Part shown: in pieces, positions 1 to 8,661 of the stretch
Numbering within the stretch: position 1 is the first letter of the stretch
Layout of the letters: every line of letters starts with the position of its first letter
DNA from: Myxococcales bacterium
GTDB taxonomy: Bacteria > Myxococcota_A > Polyangia > Polyangiales > Polyangiaceae
Direction: 5' to 3'
NCBI GenBank assembly: GCA_016706225.1
Contig: JADJKB010000021.1
Span: 930,001-994,000 of the forward strand
DNA length: 64,000 nucleotides
Translations under genes and position numbers: made by a program
Notes under the pieces: model-generated
Seen by the model: the letters and a program-made list of their open reading frames with translations, nothing else
Database searches by the model: none
Told to the model about the DNA's origin: nothing

Positions 1-297
1 ATGAAGATGCTCGGCCGCGTCATCGAAGAGCGTGAGGCGCGGCTGGTGCATGGGGTGAAGCTCGATCTCGAGCGCGCCGAGCGCCTGGCCCGCGCGTCCG
101 GCGACGTGTCACCCGACGTGCTCGTCCGCCTGCAGCGCATGAAGACCCTCGCAGGGTTGATCGACCGCGCGGTCCGGGGCTTCCTGCACACCGCACGGCT
201 CGACGTCGGCGAGGCGCGCACCGTGCTGTCCGGGGCGATGCCGCTCCGGCGTCCCCGACGCTCGGCGTCCGAGTCTGCTCGCCTCAGTCCTGAATGA
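1..297 (+). CDS. C-terminal part of a hypothetical protein (5' end outside window)
   Basis: The reading frame is open from the first base and stops with TGA at 295-297. Its codons are strongly GC-biased at third positions, as expected for a real gene here. The visible 98 residues are Arg/Leu-rich and mostly helical, with no motif I recognise. The frame probably continues upstream of the window, so the ATG at base 1 need not be the start. Its 3' end overlaps the 3' end of the convergent peptide transporter gene by 14 bp. Function unknown. Confidence 0.5.
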   Translation: MKMLGRVIEEREARLVHGVKLDLERAERLARASGDVSPDVLVRLQRMKTLAGLIDRAVRGFLHTARLDVGEARTVLSGAMPLRRPRRSASESARLSPE

Positions 298-1960
298 AAT
301 CTTGCTGCTTGTAGAAGTACGCACGCACACCAAACAGTGCGCCCGCGCCCGCCATGAGTCCGGCGAACAGCCAGAAGAACTGGGCCTCCGGTAGCTTGAT
401 GGTCGAGATCACCGAGACCAGGACGTTGCCCGCCGCAACGGTGAGCAACCAGAACCCCATGATGGTGCTCTTCATGCGCTTGGGCGCCTGAGTGTAGGCG
501 AACTCCAACCCCGTGACACTCACCAGCACCTCGGCCAGCGTGATGATCAGGTAAGGGATCAGTTGCCACTCGATGGCCACCTTGCCCGGTCCCTCGACAT
601 CGATGCGCTGCTGAATCAACGCCACCGCGACGAACGACGCTGACGCCACCAGCATGCCGGCGGTCATGCGGCGGAGCGGCGTGGCCTTCACACCGAGCTT
701 CTCCACGAGCGGATAGAGCCCGTAGTTCAGGATCGGGATCAGCATCATCACCATCAATGGATTCAGGGCGGCGACCTGCTGCGGGTCGATGGGGTCCGAA
801 CCAAAGAGCGGGACGACGCGTTCCATGGCCTTGGCCTGAATCACCCACGACGAGCCGTGCTGATCGAACAGCGCCCAGAAGAGGCTCACCAGGAAGAAGA
901 CGGTCATGATGGCCAGCACCGCGACCGGCCCCTCCACCGTGCCGATGCCAAAGTGCCGCACCGCGGGGCCGAAAAAGCGGCTCTCGGAGAGCTTCTTGCG
1001 CCGGGCGCGCACCTCCGCCGTCAGCTCCGGACTGGCGGCGTTCTCGTCCGCAGCGTCGCCATCGGCCAAGGCCGGCGCCTGGGATTTGTCGCCGCCAAAG
1101 TAGCGTTTGATCGCGAACCAGAGCACCGCCAAAAAGCCATCATCCGGCTGTTTGCGCTGTCGGATCTCGAACAGCACAAAACCGATGCCGAGGTGCACGA
1201 GGGTCGCCGAGACCTGGACCCAGAGTGGCTTGGTTGCAGTGAAAAAGAAGTGACCGACGGACATGAACAGCGCCGTCGAACTGAGGGTGTCCAGAAGCCC
1301 GATGGTTCCGCCCGGCCTGGCAGGCACATGCACGAACTTGTGACGCCCCAGCCAGAACACGAACGTCGCGATGGCCATCAAGACACCCGGGACGCCGAAG
1401 GCGATGCTGATGCCAAAGCGCTTCCAGAGCCACGGAATCATCAGCGTCGCAAAGAAGCTGCCGAAGTTGATGATGAAATAGAACGCCTGGTACACCGTTC
1501 TGACGCGAAACCAGTTCGAACGTCCGAACTGGTCGCCGACGTTGGCCGAGACACACGGTTTGATTCCGCCCGAACCCACGGCGATGAGGCCGAGGCCGAG
1601 CCAGAGTCCCCACACCGAGCCCTCGCCGAGTGCGAGCACGGCGTGTCCCGCGGTGTACACCAAGGAAAGCCAGAAAATCGTGCGATACTTGCCGATCAAG
1701 CGGTCGGCCAAGATGGCGCCGATCATCGGAAACGCGTACACGGCGGCCACGAACAGGTGGTAGTGCTCCTTGGCGAAGTCCTTGGGCGCCGACTCGAACA
1801 GCGGGTGGTGTTTGTAGAGCACGTCCGCCATGTACAAGGTCAGGATCGAGCGCATGCCGTAGAAGCTGAAGCGCTCACAGCCTTCGTTGCCGATGATGTA
1901 CGGGACACCAGGCGGCCAGCCCTTGGTCTCCTGATCCGGATGTGTTCGCCAGTTCGACAT
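284..1960 (-). CDS. POT/PTR2-family proton-dependent oligopeptide transporter
   Basis: This 558-residue polytopic inner-membrane protein should import di- and tripeptides with protons. Near the N-terminus (about residues 25-35) it carries the family signature NEGCERFSFYG, the ExxER-type motif of helix 1, followed by GMRSILTLYM. About 12-14 hydrophobic segments follow, with a hydrophilic cytoplasmic loop of roughly 60 residues near the middle (about residues 285-345). Length and motif order fit bacterial DtpT-like members, some of which have extra helices. The ATG at 1960 places the signature at the usual distance from the start. The gene stands alone on the minus strand. The family is well supported; substrate specificity is inferred. 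Confidence 0.93.
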   Translation of the reverse strand: MSNWRTHPDQETKGWPPGVPYIIGNEGCERFSFYGMRSILTLYMADVLYKHHPLFESAPKDFAKEHYHLFVAAVYAFPMIGAILADRLIGKYRTIFWLSLVYTAGHAVLALGEGSVWGLWLGLGLIAVGSGGIKPCVSANVGDQFGRSNWFRVRTVYQAFYFIINFGSFFATLMIPWLWKRFGISIAFGVPGVLMAIATFVFWLGRHKFVHVPARPGGTIGLLDTLSSTALFMSVGHFFFTATKPLWVQVSATLVHLGIGFVLFEIRQRKQPDDGFLAVLWFAIKRYFGGDKSQAPALADGDAADENAASPELTAEVRARRKKLSESRFFGPAVRHFGIGTVEGPVAVLAIMTVFFLVSLFWALFDQHGSSWVIQAKAMERVVPLFGSDPIDPQQVAALNPLMVMMLIPILNYGLYPLVEKLGVKATPLRRMTAGMLVASASFVAVALIQQRIDVEGPGKVAIEWQLIPYLIITLAEVLVSVTGLEFAYTQAPKRMKSTIMGFWLLTVAAGNVLVSVISTIKLPEAQFFWLFAGLMAGAGALFGVRAYFYKQQDFIQD

Positions 1961-2024
1961 GAGGCGGGCATCTTGCCCGGCTCATTCGCGTCCGCCAAGG
2001 GCGAGCGAGGCGACCGGCGGTGAT

Positions 2025-3320
2025 TCACCCGCTCTTGGCGCGAAGCCAGATCAGCGTCTCGACGTGGTGAGTGTGTGGAAACATGTCGAATCCGGCCACG
2101 GAATCCACAGCGTAGGCTGCACTCAGGGCCTTGACGTCACGCGCGAGGGTCACCGGATCACACGCACAGAAAGCGATGAAGCGTGGGGCCAGCTCGAGCA
2201 GAGGCCGCACGGTCTCCCGTGCGCCGCCGCGGGGCGGATCCAAGAAGACGAGGTCGGGTTTGTCACGCGATTTGCTGCGCCGCGACAGCTCTCGCACCGC
2301 CTCGCCGGTGACGAATGCATCGTCCGAGACCCCGAGCGCGCGCGCCGACCGCCGCGCAGCACGGATGCTCCCGGCGGACTGCTCGATGGCAACGCCGGTG
2401 AGACCCGCGAGCAGGAGCGGCAGCGCAAAGTTGCCGGCCCCGGCGTAGAGCTCGATGAAGCTGCGGATGCCGCGCGTCTTCACGCCATCGAGGAGCGCGG
2501 TGACCATCTCCAGATTGACTGGCCAGTTCACCTGGACGAAACCTCCGGGCGGCGACCGAAGCTCGGCGCCGTTCGGCAACGGCCATTGCTGGTCGACGAC
2601 CGGCCCGTCGGCAGCGCCACGTTCGACCGCGAGCCACTCTTGCTTGAAGGCAGCAAGCAGCGCTCGCTCCGCCGGTGAGGGTGCTCTGAGGCCCCTGGGC
2701 ACGAGCCACAACGAGACCGGGGGCCCCGCCGGCGCAGCGCGGATCTCGATTTCAGCCCAGCGCGCCAGCGCCTGCGGCTCGTCCGCGGCCAGCTCGCGGA
2801 TCCTCAGCAGGGTCCGGTTGATGGCGGGGTCACTGACGACACATCCGGGGATTTCCACGAGGTCGTGGGACTCCGGCGCATACAGGCCGATCCGCCCGAG
2901 TGTGTCGACGTGCAAGCGCAGTCGGTTGCGGTAGCCCAGATCGCTGCCGACGCTCCGCGTGTCGACCTCTCCCGGCAGGTCGCCGAGCCCGCCGATGCGC
3001 CGCAGTGCCTCGCGGATGATGCTGGACTTGGCTGCGATCTGACTGGGGCGTGCGAGGGGCATCCACTCGCAGCCGCCGCACGTCGCCTGCACCGGACAGA
3101 CCGGAGGAACACGGGCCTCCCCCGGTAGAACCAGCTCCCAGCGGTCGGCTCGTACCCAGCTCGTGTGAAGCGTGTGTGCGATCACACGGATCCGATCTCC
3201 CGGCAGCGCACGGGAGGCGAAGCCGACGCGCCCGTCGGAGATCCGCGTCATTCCATCACCGCCCGGGACGAGGACTTCGATCGCCCACTCGGACTCGGGG
3301 AGCGGCGCCGGAGTCTTCAT
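2025..3320 (-). CDS. RlmD/TrmA-family RNA (uracil-C5) methyltransferase
   Basis: This 431-residue class I SAM-dependent enzyme methylates uracil C5 in rRNA or tRNA. The N-terminus resembles a TRAM RNA-binding domain. The iron-sulfur motif C-x5-C-x2-C (CPVQATCGGC) follows, with a fourth Cys in EIPGCVV. The SAM motif ELYAGAGNFALPL, the DPPRGG motif, the catalytic-Cys motif ACDPVTLARD and the terminal FPHTHHVETL block are all present. The frame is open further upstream, but I place the start at the ATG at 3320. It matches the family N-terminus and overlaps the stop of the upstream gene as ATGA, indicating translational coupling. Whether it acts on 23S rRNA (RlmD/RlmC-like) or another RNA cannot be told from sequence. 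Confidence 0.92.
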   Translation of the reverse strand: MKTPAPLPESEWAIEVLVPGGDGMTRISDGRVGFASRALPGDRIRVIAHTLHTSWVRADRWELVLPGEARVPPVCPVQATCGGCEWMPLARPSQIAAKSSIIREALRRIGGLGDLPGEVDTRSVGSDLGYRNRLRLHVDTLGRIGLYAPESHDLVEIPGCVVSDPAINRTLLRIRELAADEPQALARWAEIEIRAAPAGPPVSLWLVPRGLRAPSPAERALLAAFKQEWLAVERGAADGPVVDQQWPLPNGAELRSPPGGFVQVNWPVNLEMVTALLDGVKTRGIRSFIELYAGAGNFALPLLLAGLTGVAIEQSAGSIRAARRSARALGVSDDAFVTGEAVRELSRRSKSRDKPDLVFLDPPRGGARETVRPLLELAPRFIAFCACDPVTLARDVKALSAAYAVDSVAGFDMFPHTHHVETLIWLRAKSG

Positions 3321-4090
3321 CGCCGAACCGATTTCCTTGCGCGCGACGTTCGCAGTGCGAGGGGCTTCCCACGCGCGCCACGCTTGAGCGGTTTCGTCAC
3401 GTTCTTCAGTGCCTCGCGGCGGCTGAGGGGTGAGAGGCGCGCTCCGAGTTTGTCCACGTGCTTGCGGATTTCGTCGGGATTGATCCAGGCGTACTGCCGG
3501 AGCGCCCAACCGATGGCCTTCCGTATGAAGAACTCTTCATCCTTCAGATTCGGTTCGATGCACGCGTAGAGCAGCGGCAGATCCGTGTTCGGACCGAAGC
3601 GAAGCTGAGCCAGGATCGCGCTTCGGCGCTTCCACAGGTTCGAGCTTCGAGACCAGTCACGCACCACCCGCCTCATCGCAGCCGGCTCGATTTGAAGCAG
3701 GTGACCCATGCCATGTGCGGCCAACGCGTCTACGTAGTCCCACCATGCGCCGCGAGTGATCAGCCGCTCGAGAAGCGGAAGCGCGCTTTGCGTGAGAAAC
3801 CTCCGCAGCGACGGCATGAGCAGCAGATCGACTGCCGCGTAGCGCTCCTCACGGAACTCGGCACCGTCGAAGAGCGCTCGAATGGTGCTTTCCCACTCCC
3901 TCCGGCCGGCGAGCGGGTGCGCACGGAGCCGTTGTTTCACCAGCGCGCGTCGCTCCGCCGAAGCAACTCCTCGGAAGGGCATGCTCGACTTCATGTAGGC
4001 CTGCATCGCCGGCGCCCGCGTCGGGTCTGAAGCCTCGGCGAGGCCCTTCACGATGGCCCGAGCGAGCGGAGGCAGGTTCCGGCGCGGCAT
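3317..4090 (-). CDS. AlkD-like DNA alkylation repair protein
   Basis: The 257-residue protein matches the DNA alkylation repair family, an all-helical HEAT-repeat glycosylase that removes bulky or cationic alkyl-purines. The N-terminal YMKSSMPFRGV segment corresponds to the conserved 'MK.. .PF.GV' block. WWDYVDALAAHGMG and the later EEFFIRKAIGWALRQYAW block are typical AlkD elements, the latter carrying the RKAIGWALR signature. The start at 4090 has an AGGGG Shine-Dalgarno seven bases upstream. The stop overlaps the start of the downstream RNA methyltransferase (ATGA), so the two are probably one operon. The family call is strong; enzymatic substrate is inferred. Confidence 0.9.
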   Translation of the reverse strand: MPRRNLPPLARAIVKGLAEASDPTRAPAMQAYMKSSMPFRGVASAERRALVKQRLRAHPLAGRREWESTIRALFDGAEFREERYAAVDLLLMPSLRRFLTQSALPLLERLITRGAWWDYVDALAAHGMGHLLQIEPAAMRRVVRDWSRSSNLWKRRSAILAQLRFGPNTDLPLLYACIEPNLKDEEFFIRKAIGWALRQYAWINPDEIRKHVDKLGARLSPLSRREALKNVTKPLKRGARGKPLALRTSRARKSVRR

Positions 4091-4183
4091 GAAATCCCCT
4101 TTCAGCTCAGGAGCTTACGGCACGAAGACCGCCTTCGGTCACAGTTTTACTTCCTGAGCCGATGTCCGCCCAGGATCATCGGA

Positions 4184-5257
4184 ATGGCTATGCCCGCCCT
4201 CGACAGTCGCGGAACCCTCCTCGCGGCGCCGGAGCTTCGCGCCGGCCTGATTCGCTTCGTGCGGGGACGGGTCTCGGAACCGGACGTCGAGGACATCGTG
4301 CAAGCGACGCTGGCGGATGCCTTCGCCGCGCGGGAGGCCCCCGAGAGCCCCGAGGATCTCCGGCGCTGGGTGTTTGGTATCGCCAAGAACAAGATCGTCG
4401 ACCTGCACCGTCGGGGTGGGCGCGAGAAGCCGCGGGACGGCGTCGCCGACGAGGCCGTTGCAGAGAGCGCGCCGCTGAGCGCGCGCGACCTCTTGCGTTG
4501 GGCCGAAGAGGAGCTGCCCGAGGCCGAAGGCGCCAAGAGCACCTTGGACTGGATGCTGCGCGAGGGCGACGGCGAGAAGCTCGAGCACATCGCGGAGGAA
4601 GAGCAGCTCCCCGCGACGCGCGTGCGCCAGCGTGTGTCGCGCTTGCGAAAACACTTTCGCTCGCGCTGGGCGGCACAGCTCGCCGCCGCGGCGACGCTCA
4701 CCGTGATCGGGGTCGTGCTCTGGGCATGGCTCGCGAACCGCACCAAGCCAGTTCCCGACGAGATCGCCCGCGAGACCCCGCCCGACGAACGAGCCCGCGA
4801 GCTGCGTCGTGTGGCCCTCGAGCGTTGCAACGCGGGGGACTGGGTGCCGTGTCTCGAAGGCCTCGATCGAGCGAAGGCCATCGATCCCGTCGGTGACGAA
4901 GCCGCCGCCATTCAGGAGGCGCGCAGCGCCGCCGCGCGACGCGGGGCACCCGCCCCGAGCGCGGAGCCCGTCCCGCTTCCAGCGCCCTCGACATCGGGCA
5001 ACGCCCCCGTGCCGCCGGACTCGAAGAACAGCGAGCCGACCAAGGCGCCTGCTCCGGACATGAAGAAGATGGCGCCACAAAAGGGTTCGAGCCTCGACCC
5101 GTACCCCGTCCCCGCACCGTCGGAACCGCCACCGCAGCCGAACTTCGCGCCGCAGCAGCCGCAGCCGACACCGCCGCCGCCGGCCAAGGCCAATCCGCAA
5201 ATGCCCTTGCCCCAGAAGAAGGCCTCCAAGGCCCAGAGCGACTTCCAATCGAAGTGA
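4184..5257 (+). CDS. ECF-like sigma factor fused to a transmembrane segment and proline-rich tail
   Basis: Residues 1-160 look like a small group IV sigma factor. A region-2-like segment (DVEDIVQATLADAFAA, then RRWVFGIAKNKIVDLHRR) is followed by a region-4-like helix-turn-helix (EHIAEEEQLPATRVRQRVSRLRKHF). Unlike a normal ECF factor, the protein continues: a single hydrophobic helix at about 165-184, then a short segment with C-x6-C (ERCNAGDWVPCLEG) that looks TPR-like, then about 90 residues rich in Pro, Ala and Lys. The factor would therefore be anchored in the inner membrane with its tail in the periplasm. The DNA-binding part is convincing. How or whether it is released is unknown, and no separate anti-sigma gene is adjacent. 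Confidence 0.78.
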   Translation: MAMPALDSRGTLLAAPELRAGLIRFVRGRVSEPDVEDIVQATLADAFAAREAPESPEDLRRWVFGIAKNKIVDLHRRGGREKPRDGVADEAVAESAPLSARDLLRWAEEELPEAEGAKSTLDWMLREGDGEKLEHIAEEEQLPATRVRQRVSRLRKHFRSRWAAQLAAAATLTVIGVVLWAWLANRTKPVPDEIARETPPDERARELRRVALERCNAGDWVPCLEGLDRAKAIDPVGDEAAAIQEARSAAARRGAPAPSAEPVPLPAPSTSGNAPVPPDSKNSEPTKAPAPDMKKMAPQKGSSLDPYPVPAPSEPPPQPNFAPQQPQPTPPPPAKANPQMPLPQKKASKAQSDFQSK

Positions 5258-5266
5258 AGTCGCCGC

Positions 5267-6085
5267 TCAGCGCAGCTTCTGCAGCTCCGGCGGCAGCAGC
5301 TGATTCTTCTTCAGCTTCCACTCCGGCGCGCGCTTCTCCAGGAACGAGTTGACCCCCTCCGCCGCGTCGGCCTGTTTGCCGATCCAGTCGAAGAACAGAT
5401 CTTCGAAGGCCTTGGCGGCGGCCGGATCGGTCTCGCCGAGCTGGTGCCACAGGAGCTGCTTCGTGATGGCCACCGAAACCGGCGCGGTGTTGTCCGCGAT
5501 GTCTCGAGCCATCGCGACGGCGACCGTCATGAGCTCCTCGTGTGGGACGACACGGCTCACCAGACCGTAGGCGAGGGCTTCATCCGCGGTCAGGATCCGC
5601 CCCGTCAGGAGCAGCTCTGCCGCCCGCGCCGACCCCACCAAGCGCGGCAAGATCCAGGTGCTGCCGGCCTCGGGGCAGATCCCGCGCCGCACGAACACAA
5701 AGCCGATCTTGGCGCGGTCGGACGCCAGTCGAATGTCCCACTGGAGGGGCAGGGTCGCGCCGATCCCCACGGCAGGCCCGTTGATGGCCGCGATGACCGG
5801 CGTCTTGAGCACCCACGGGGAGGTCTTGTGTTCGAGCTCCCGCGCAGCCTGCCACGCGCGCTCCCGCGCGAAGGTCGCGCCCCCCGCCCCCAGATCGGCG
5901 CCGGCACAAAACGCCCGGCCCGCACCGGTCACGACGATGGCACGCACCTCGTCGTCCTGATCACAGGCGTGCAGTGCACCATAGAGCTCGATGCCCATCT
6001 CGACGGTGTAGGCGTTGAGTCGCTCGGGGCGGTCGAGTGTGATGGTCGCGACACGATGCTCGATGGAAGTGTGCAGAGTAGCCAT
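5267..6085 (-). CDS. Enoyl-CoA hydratase/isomerase family protein
   Basis: The 272-residue length and crotonase fold blocks are typical: the N-terminal ATITLDRPERLNAYT, the oxyanion-hole segment GRAFCAGADLG, and INGPAVGIG. The segment that usually holds the first catalytic Glu (GGCELA in hydratases) reads GIGATLP. A Glu is instead present in RRGICPEAGSTW, as in some isomerases and hydrolases of the superfamily, so the exact reaction is uncertain. It lies 123 bp downstream of the small membrane protein gene on the same strand. It may form the end of an acyl-CoA cluster with the CoA ligase. The family is certain; the reaction is open. Confidence 0.88.
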   Translation of the reverse strand: MATLHTSIEHRVATITLDRPERLNAYTVEMGIELYGALHACDQDDEVRAIVVTGAGRAFCAGADLGAGGATFARERAWQAARELEHKTSPWVLKTPVIAAINGPAVGIGATLPLQWDIRLASDRAKIGFVFVRRGICPEAGSTWILPRLVGSARAAELLLTGRILTADEALAYGLVSRVVPHEELMTVAVAMARDIADNTAPVSVAITKQLLWHQLGETDPAAAKAFEDLFFDWIGKQADAAEGVNSFLEKRAPEWKLKKNQLLPPELQKLR

Positions 6086-6208
6086 CCCGCGAGGGTAGAC
6101 TCAGTTCAGCCGGGACGAATAGATGCGGCGGACACCGGCGCGGTCGTCCTGCCAGACAACGACCAGAGCGCCGTTCGGCCGCGCGAACATGGGCCAATCA
6201 CATCGAGC

Positions 6209-6616
6209 TCACGTGCCAGGGACGCCAAAGAGCTGTTTCACGCTCGGGCGACTGAGCACCAGCACGGTGAAGATGCCGAGGGCAGTGCCCAGGGGAACGT
6301 TCAGGCAAGTGAGACATGCAACCACGAAGCAGAACCAGTACCGGCGGTTCGACCGCAGCGAGAGCCCCGCGAAGAGCAAGACGAAGGCCCAAGTCCATCC
6401 CATCACGATCAACAGACCTCCGACCCCCGCGAAGATCCAGCCGGGATTGAAGGGTGGCGGGGGGCCCGCGCCACCGCCCACGAAACTCGGGTCACTGAGC
6501 ATCTTCAGACCGATCAGCAGGTGCACGACCGGGATGCTGCCCGCCAGCGCCGCCAACCCCGCCATCACGAAGTGAAAGATGGACAGAAGTCCCAGCTCTT
6601 GTTGGTCCTTCTCCAC
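6209..6616 (-). CDS. Small polytopic membrane protein of unknown function
   Basis: The 135-residue product has about four hydrophobic helices (SIFHFVMAGLAALAGSIPVVHLL, WIFAGVGGLLIVMGWTWAFVLLFAGL, a segment with FCFVVACLTCL, and LGTALGIFTVLVL). A Pro/Gly-rich loop separates the first two. I place the start at the GTG at 6616, because the upstream gene's TAG shares its last base with this GTG (TAGTG), a coupling arrangement. A longer frame extends upstream, but it only shadows the VOC gene. No catalytic motif is seen. It may be an accessory membrane component of the surrounding CoA-ligase cluster, but that is only positional. Confidence 0.7.
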   Translation of the reverse strand: MEKDQQELGLLSIFHFVMAGLAALAGSIPVVHLLIGLKMLSDPSFVGGGAGPPPPFNPGWIFAGVGGLLIVMGWTWAFVLLFAGLSLRSNRRYWFCFVVACLTCLNVPLGTALGIFTVLVLSRPSVKQLFGVPGT

Positions 6617-7014
6617 TAACCCGCCCCCTGCGGAAGCGGATAGTGACTGATCGCCACGCGGTTGCCCTCGGGATCCCGCGCGTAGGAGCTCTCGGCGGTT
6701 CGTGACTCGAGCGGGGCACCGGCCTGCTCGAGCCGTCGCTCCAGCTCCGCACGCTCTCCCGGCGCCACACGGAACGCGAGCAGGAATGGCCCCCCGCCCA
6801 CGCCCGTCACCAAGCGCGTGGGCTCCGAGGTTCGCTCGACCATCAGCACGCTGCCCAGCGTCGACAGCCACACCGATCTGAGCTCTCCCGTCTCGGTGAA
6901 GTGCCGCGCGACTTCGGGCAGACCGAACACGTCGCGGTAGAACCCAGCCACCTGCTCGACATCCCGCGCACCGAGCGCGATGTGATGAATCGCCCGCGCG
7001 ACCGCTTCGCTCAT
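6616..7014 (-). CDS. VOC/glyoxalase-superfamily protein
   Basis: This 132-residue protein has the paired beta-alpha-beta-beta-beta layout of glyoxalase/bleomycin-resistance proteins. It begins AIHHIALGARDVEQVAGFYRD, with a probable metal-ligand His in the HHIAL strand, and ends with YARDPEGNRVAIS, the conserved 'DPdGN.iel' block. I choose the ATG at 7014, which puts the VOC fold at the N-terminus and leaves a 7-bp gap to the CoA ligase stop. A longer upstream frame is a shadow. The stop overlaps the GTG of the next gene. The substrate is unknown; the context suggests a role in acyl- or aryl-CoA metabolism. Confidence 0.85.
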   Translation of the reverse strand: MSEAVARAIHHIALGARDVEQVAGFYRDVFGLPEVARHFTETGELRSVWLSTLGSVLMVERTSEPTRLVTGVGGGPFLLAFRVAPGERAELERRLEQAGAPLESRTAESSYARDPEGNRVAISHYPLPQGAG

Positions 7015-7021
7015 GTTCGCC

Positions 7022-8566
7022 TCAGCCTCTGCGCAGTCGCCCGCGATCGACCTTGCCCAGGTGCGTCCGCGGCAGCATGTCCATGAACACGATCTCCCGA
7101 GGCGCCTTGTACGGCTCGAGCTGGTCACGCACGAACGTCCTGAGCTGCTCCGCCAGACCGGCCTCCTGCTGGTGCACCGCTACGAAGGCGTGGGGTTTGA
7201 CCAGGCCGTGTTCATCCGGGACACCAACGACCGCAGCCTCTTTGACGGCTGGGTGCTGGAGCAGACAATTCTCGACCTCGGCGGGGGCGAGCCACTTGCC
7301 ACCGACCTTCAGCATGTCGTCGCCGCGGCCCGCGTAGGTGAAGTTCCCCTGTTCGTCGCGGCTCACCATGTCGCCTGACACGTACCACTCGCCGCGAAAC
7401 GCGCTGGCGGTCTTCTCCATGTTTTGCACGTAGGCGATGGCGCGAGAGGCGCCCTTGACCCACAGCCAACCGACCTCGCCATCGGGCAGGTCCCTGTCCT
7501 CGTCATCCCGGACTCGCACCTCGAACCCGGGCACGACCTTGCCCAGCGTCCCGGGGGTGACGTCTCCAGGTCGGTTGGTCATGAACACGTGCCACATCTC
7601 GGCGGTTCCGAGCCCATCGAGCAGCTCGACGCCGAAGGTCTCTTTCCAGCGCTGGTAGAGCTCGACGGGCAGCGCCTCGCCCGCCGAGGTCGCGAAGCGC
7701 AAACACGACAAGTCCTGCTCTCCCGCAGCCGGATGGCTGACCATGTGGTTCACCATCGTGGGGACGTTGATCAAGATGCTGGGCCGATGGCGGCGGATCT
7801 GCTCGAACAGCGCGTCGGCCGTGCATCGCTCCGGGAACAAGATGCTGGTGCCCCCGACCGAAAACGGAAACAACAGGTTCGAGCCGGTGGCGTAGCCGAA
7901 ATACAGCTTCGGCACACTCAGGGTCACGTCGGACTCGGAGTAACCGAGCACACGCTTCGCGTAGAGCTCCGTCGTGTTGGCGAACGAGCCGTGAGTCTGG
8001 ACCACCGCTTTCGGCCGCCCTGTGGTGCCGCCGGAGAAGAGCCAGATGGCCGGGTCGTCCCGGTGAGTGGGATAACTTTCGTGGTCCGCGCTGGCCCGCG
8101 CCATCGAGTCCTCGAAAGAGGCCGTCTTCGCCAGGCCAGGCGGCGCCCCGCCCACGACGAGGATCGTCTTCAGATCCCGGGCGCCCGCGGCGGCCCGCGC
8201 AAAGGTCTCGGCCTGATCTCGGTGCACGACGGCGACCTTCGCCCGCGTGTACTGGTAGAAATAGGCGATCTCCTCCTCTTTCAGCAGCGTGTTCACCATC
8301 ACCACTGCCGAGCCGTTGGCGAGCGTACCGAACAGGCTGAACACGAACTCCGGGAGGTCCGGCAAACCGATCAACACCCGTTGCTCCGGATCGACCCCAA
8401 GCTCGCCGAGCACGTTGGCGAAACGATTCGCCGCTGCCTTCACCTCCGCGTAGGTGACCCGGCGGTCGCCCGCAATCAGCGCAATCTTGTCGCCCTTCCC
8501 CTCGCTGACGCGCTCGCCCAGAAATCGGTCGGCCAGGTTGAGCAGCTCCGGGAGATCGACGGACAT
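7022..8566 (-). CDS. Acyl-CoA synthetase of the benzoate-CoA ligase type
   Basis: The 514-residue AMP-forming ligase would activate a carboxylic acid, possibly aromatic, to its CoA thioester with ATP. It shows the phosphate-binding loop FSGGTTGRPKAVVQTH, the adenylate motif DGLGTAEMWHVF, the hinge/AMP motif SGDMV...YAGRGDDMLKVGG, and the C-terminal Lys in LGKVDRG. The DGLGT(A/T)E pattern with a following F-x-TNRPGDV block resembles benzoate-CoA ligases more than fatty-acid ligases. I use the ATG at 8566, which gives the family-length N-terminus; an upstream GTG/ATG is possible. It is first of a minus-strand unit with the VOC and membrane genes. Substrate assignment is inference. Confidence 0.88.
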   Translation of the reverse strand: MSVDLPELLNLADRFLGERVSEGKGDKIALIAGDRRVTYAEVKAAANRFANVLGELGVDPEQRVLIGLPDLPEFVFSLFGTLANGSAVVMVNTLLKEEEIAYFYQYTRAKVAVVHRDQAETFARAAAGARDLKTILVVGGAPPGLAKTASFEDSMARASADHESYPTHRDDPAIWLFSGGTTGRPKAVVQTHGSFANTTELYAKRVLGYSESDVTLSVPKLYFGYATGSNLLFPFSVGGTSILFPERCTADALFEQIRRHRPSILINVPTMVNHMVSHPAAGEQDLSCLRFATSAGEALPVELYQRWKETFGVELLDGLGTAEMWHVFMTNRPGDVTPGTLGKVVPGFEVRVRDDEDRDLPDGEVGWLWVKGASRAIAYVQNMEKTASAFRGEWYVSGDMVSRDEQGNFTYAGRGDDMLKVGGKWLAPAEVENCLLQHPAVKEAAVVGVPDEHGLVKPHAFVAVHQQEAGLAEQLRTFVRDQLEPYKAPREIVFMDMLPRTHLGKVDRGRLRRG

Positions 8567-8661
8567 GCCCGTCACGAAACGACCAACACGGCGGGAGGTC
8601 AAGAGGGGCGCGCGGCGATCAACGCGTGGACCTGGGTGGGGGTTACTTCTATGCTGCCGCC

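Noticed and set aside
3458..4030. 190-codon plus-strand frame opposite the AlkD-like gene
   Set aside because: It is antisense to recognisable HEAT-repeat motifs and has no start signal.
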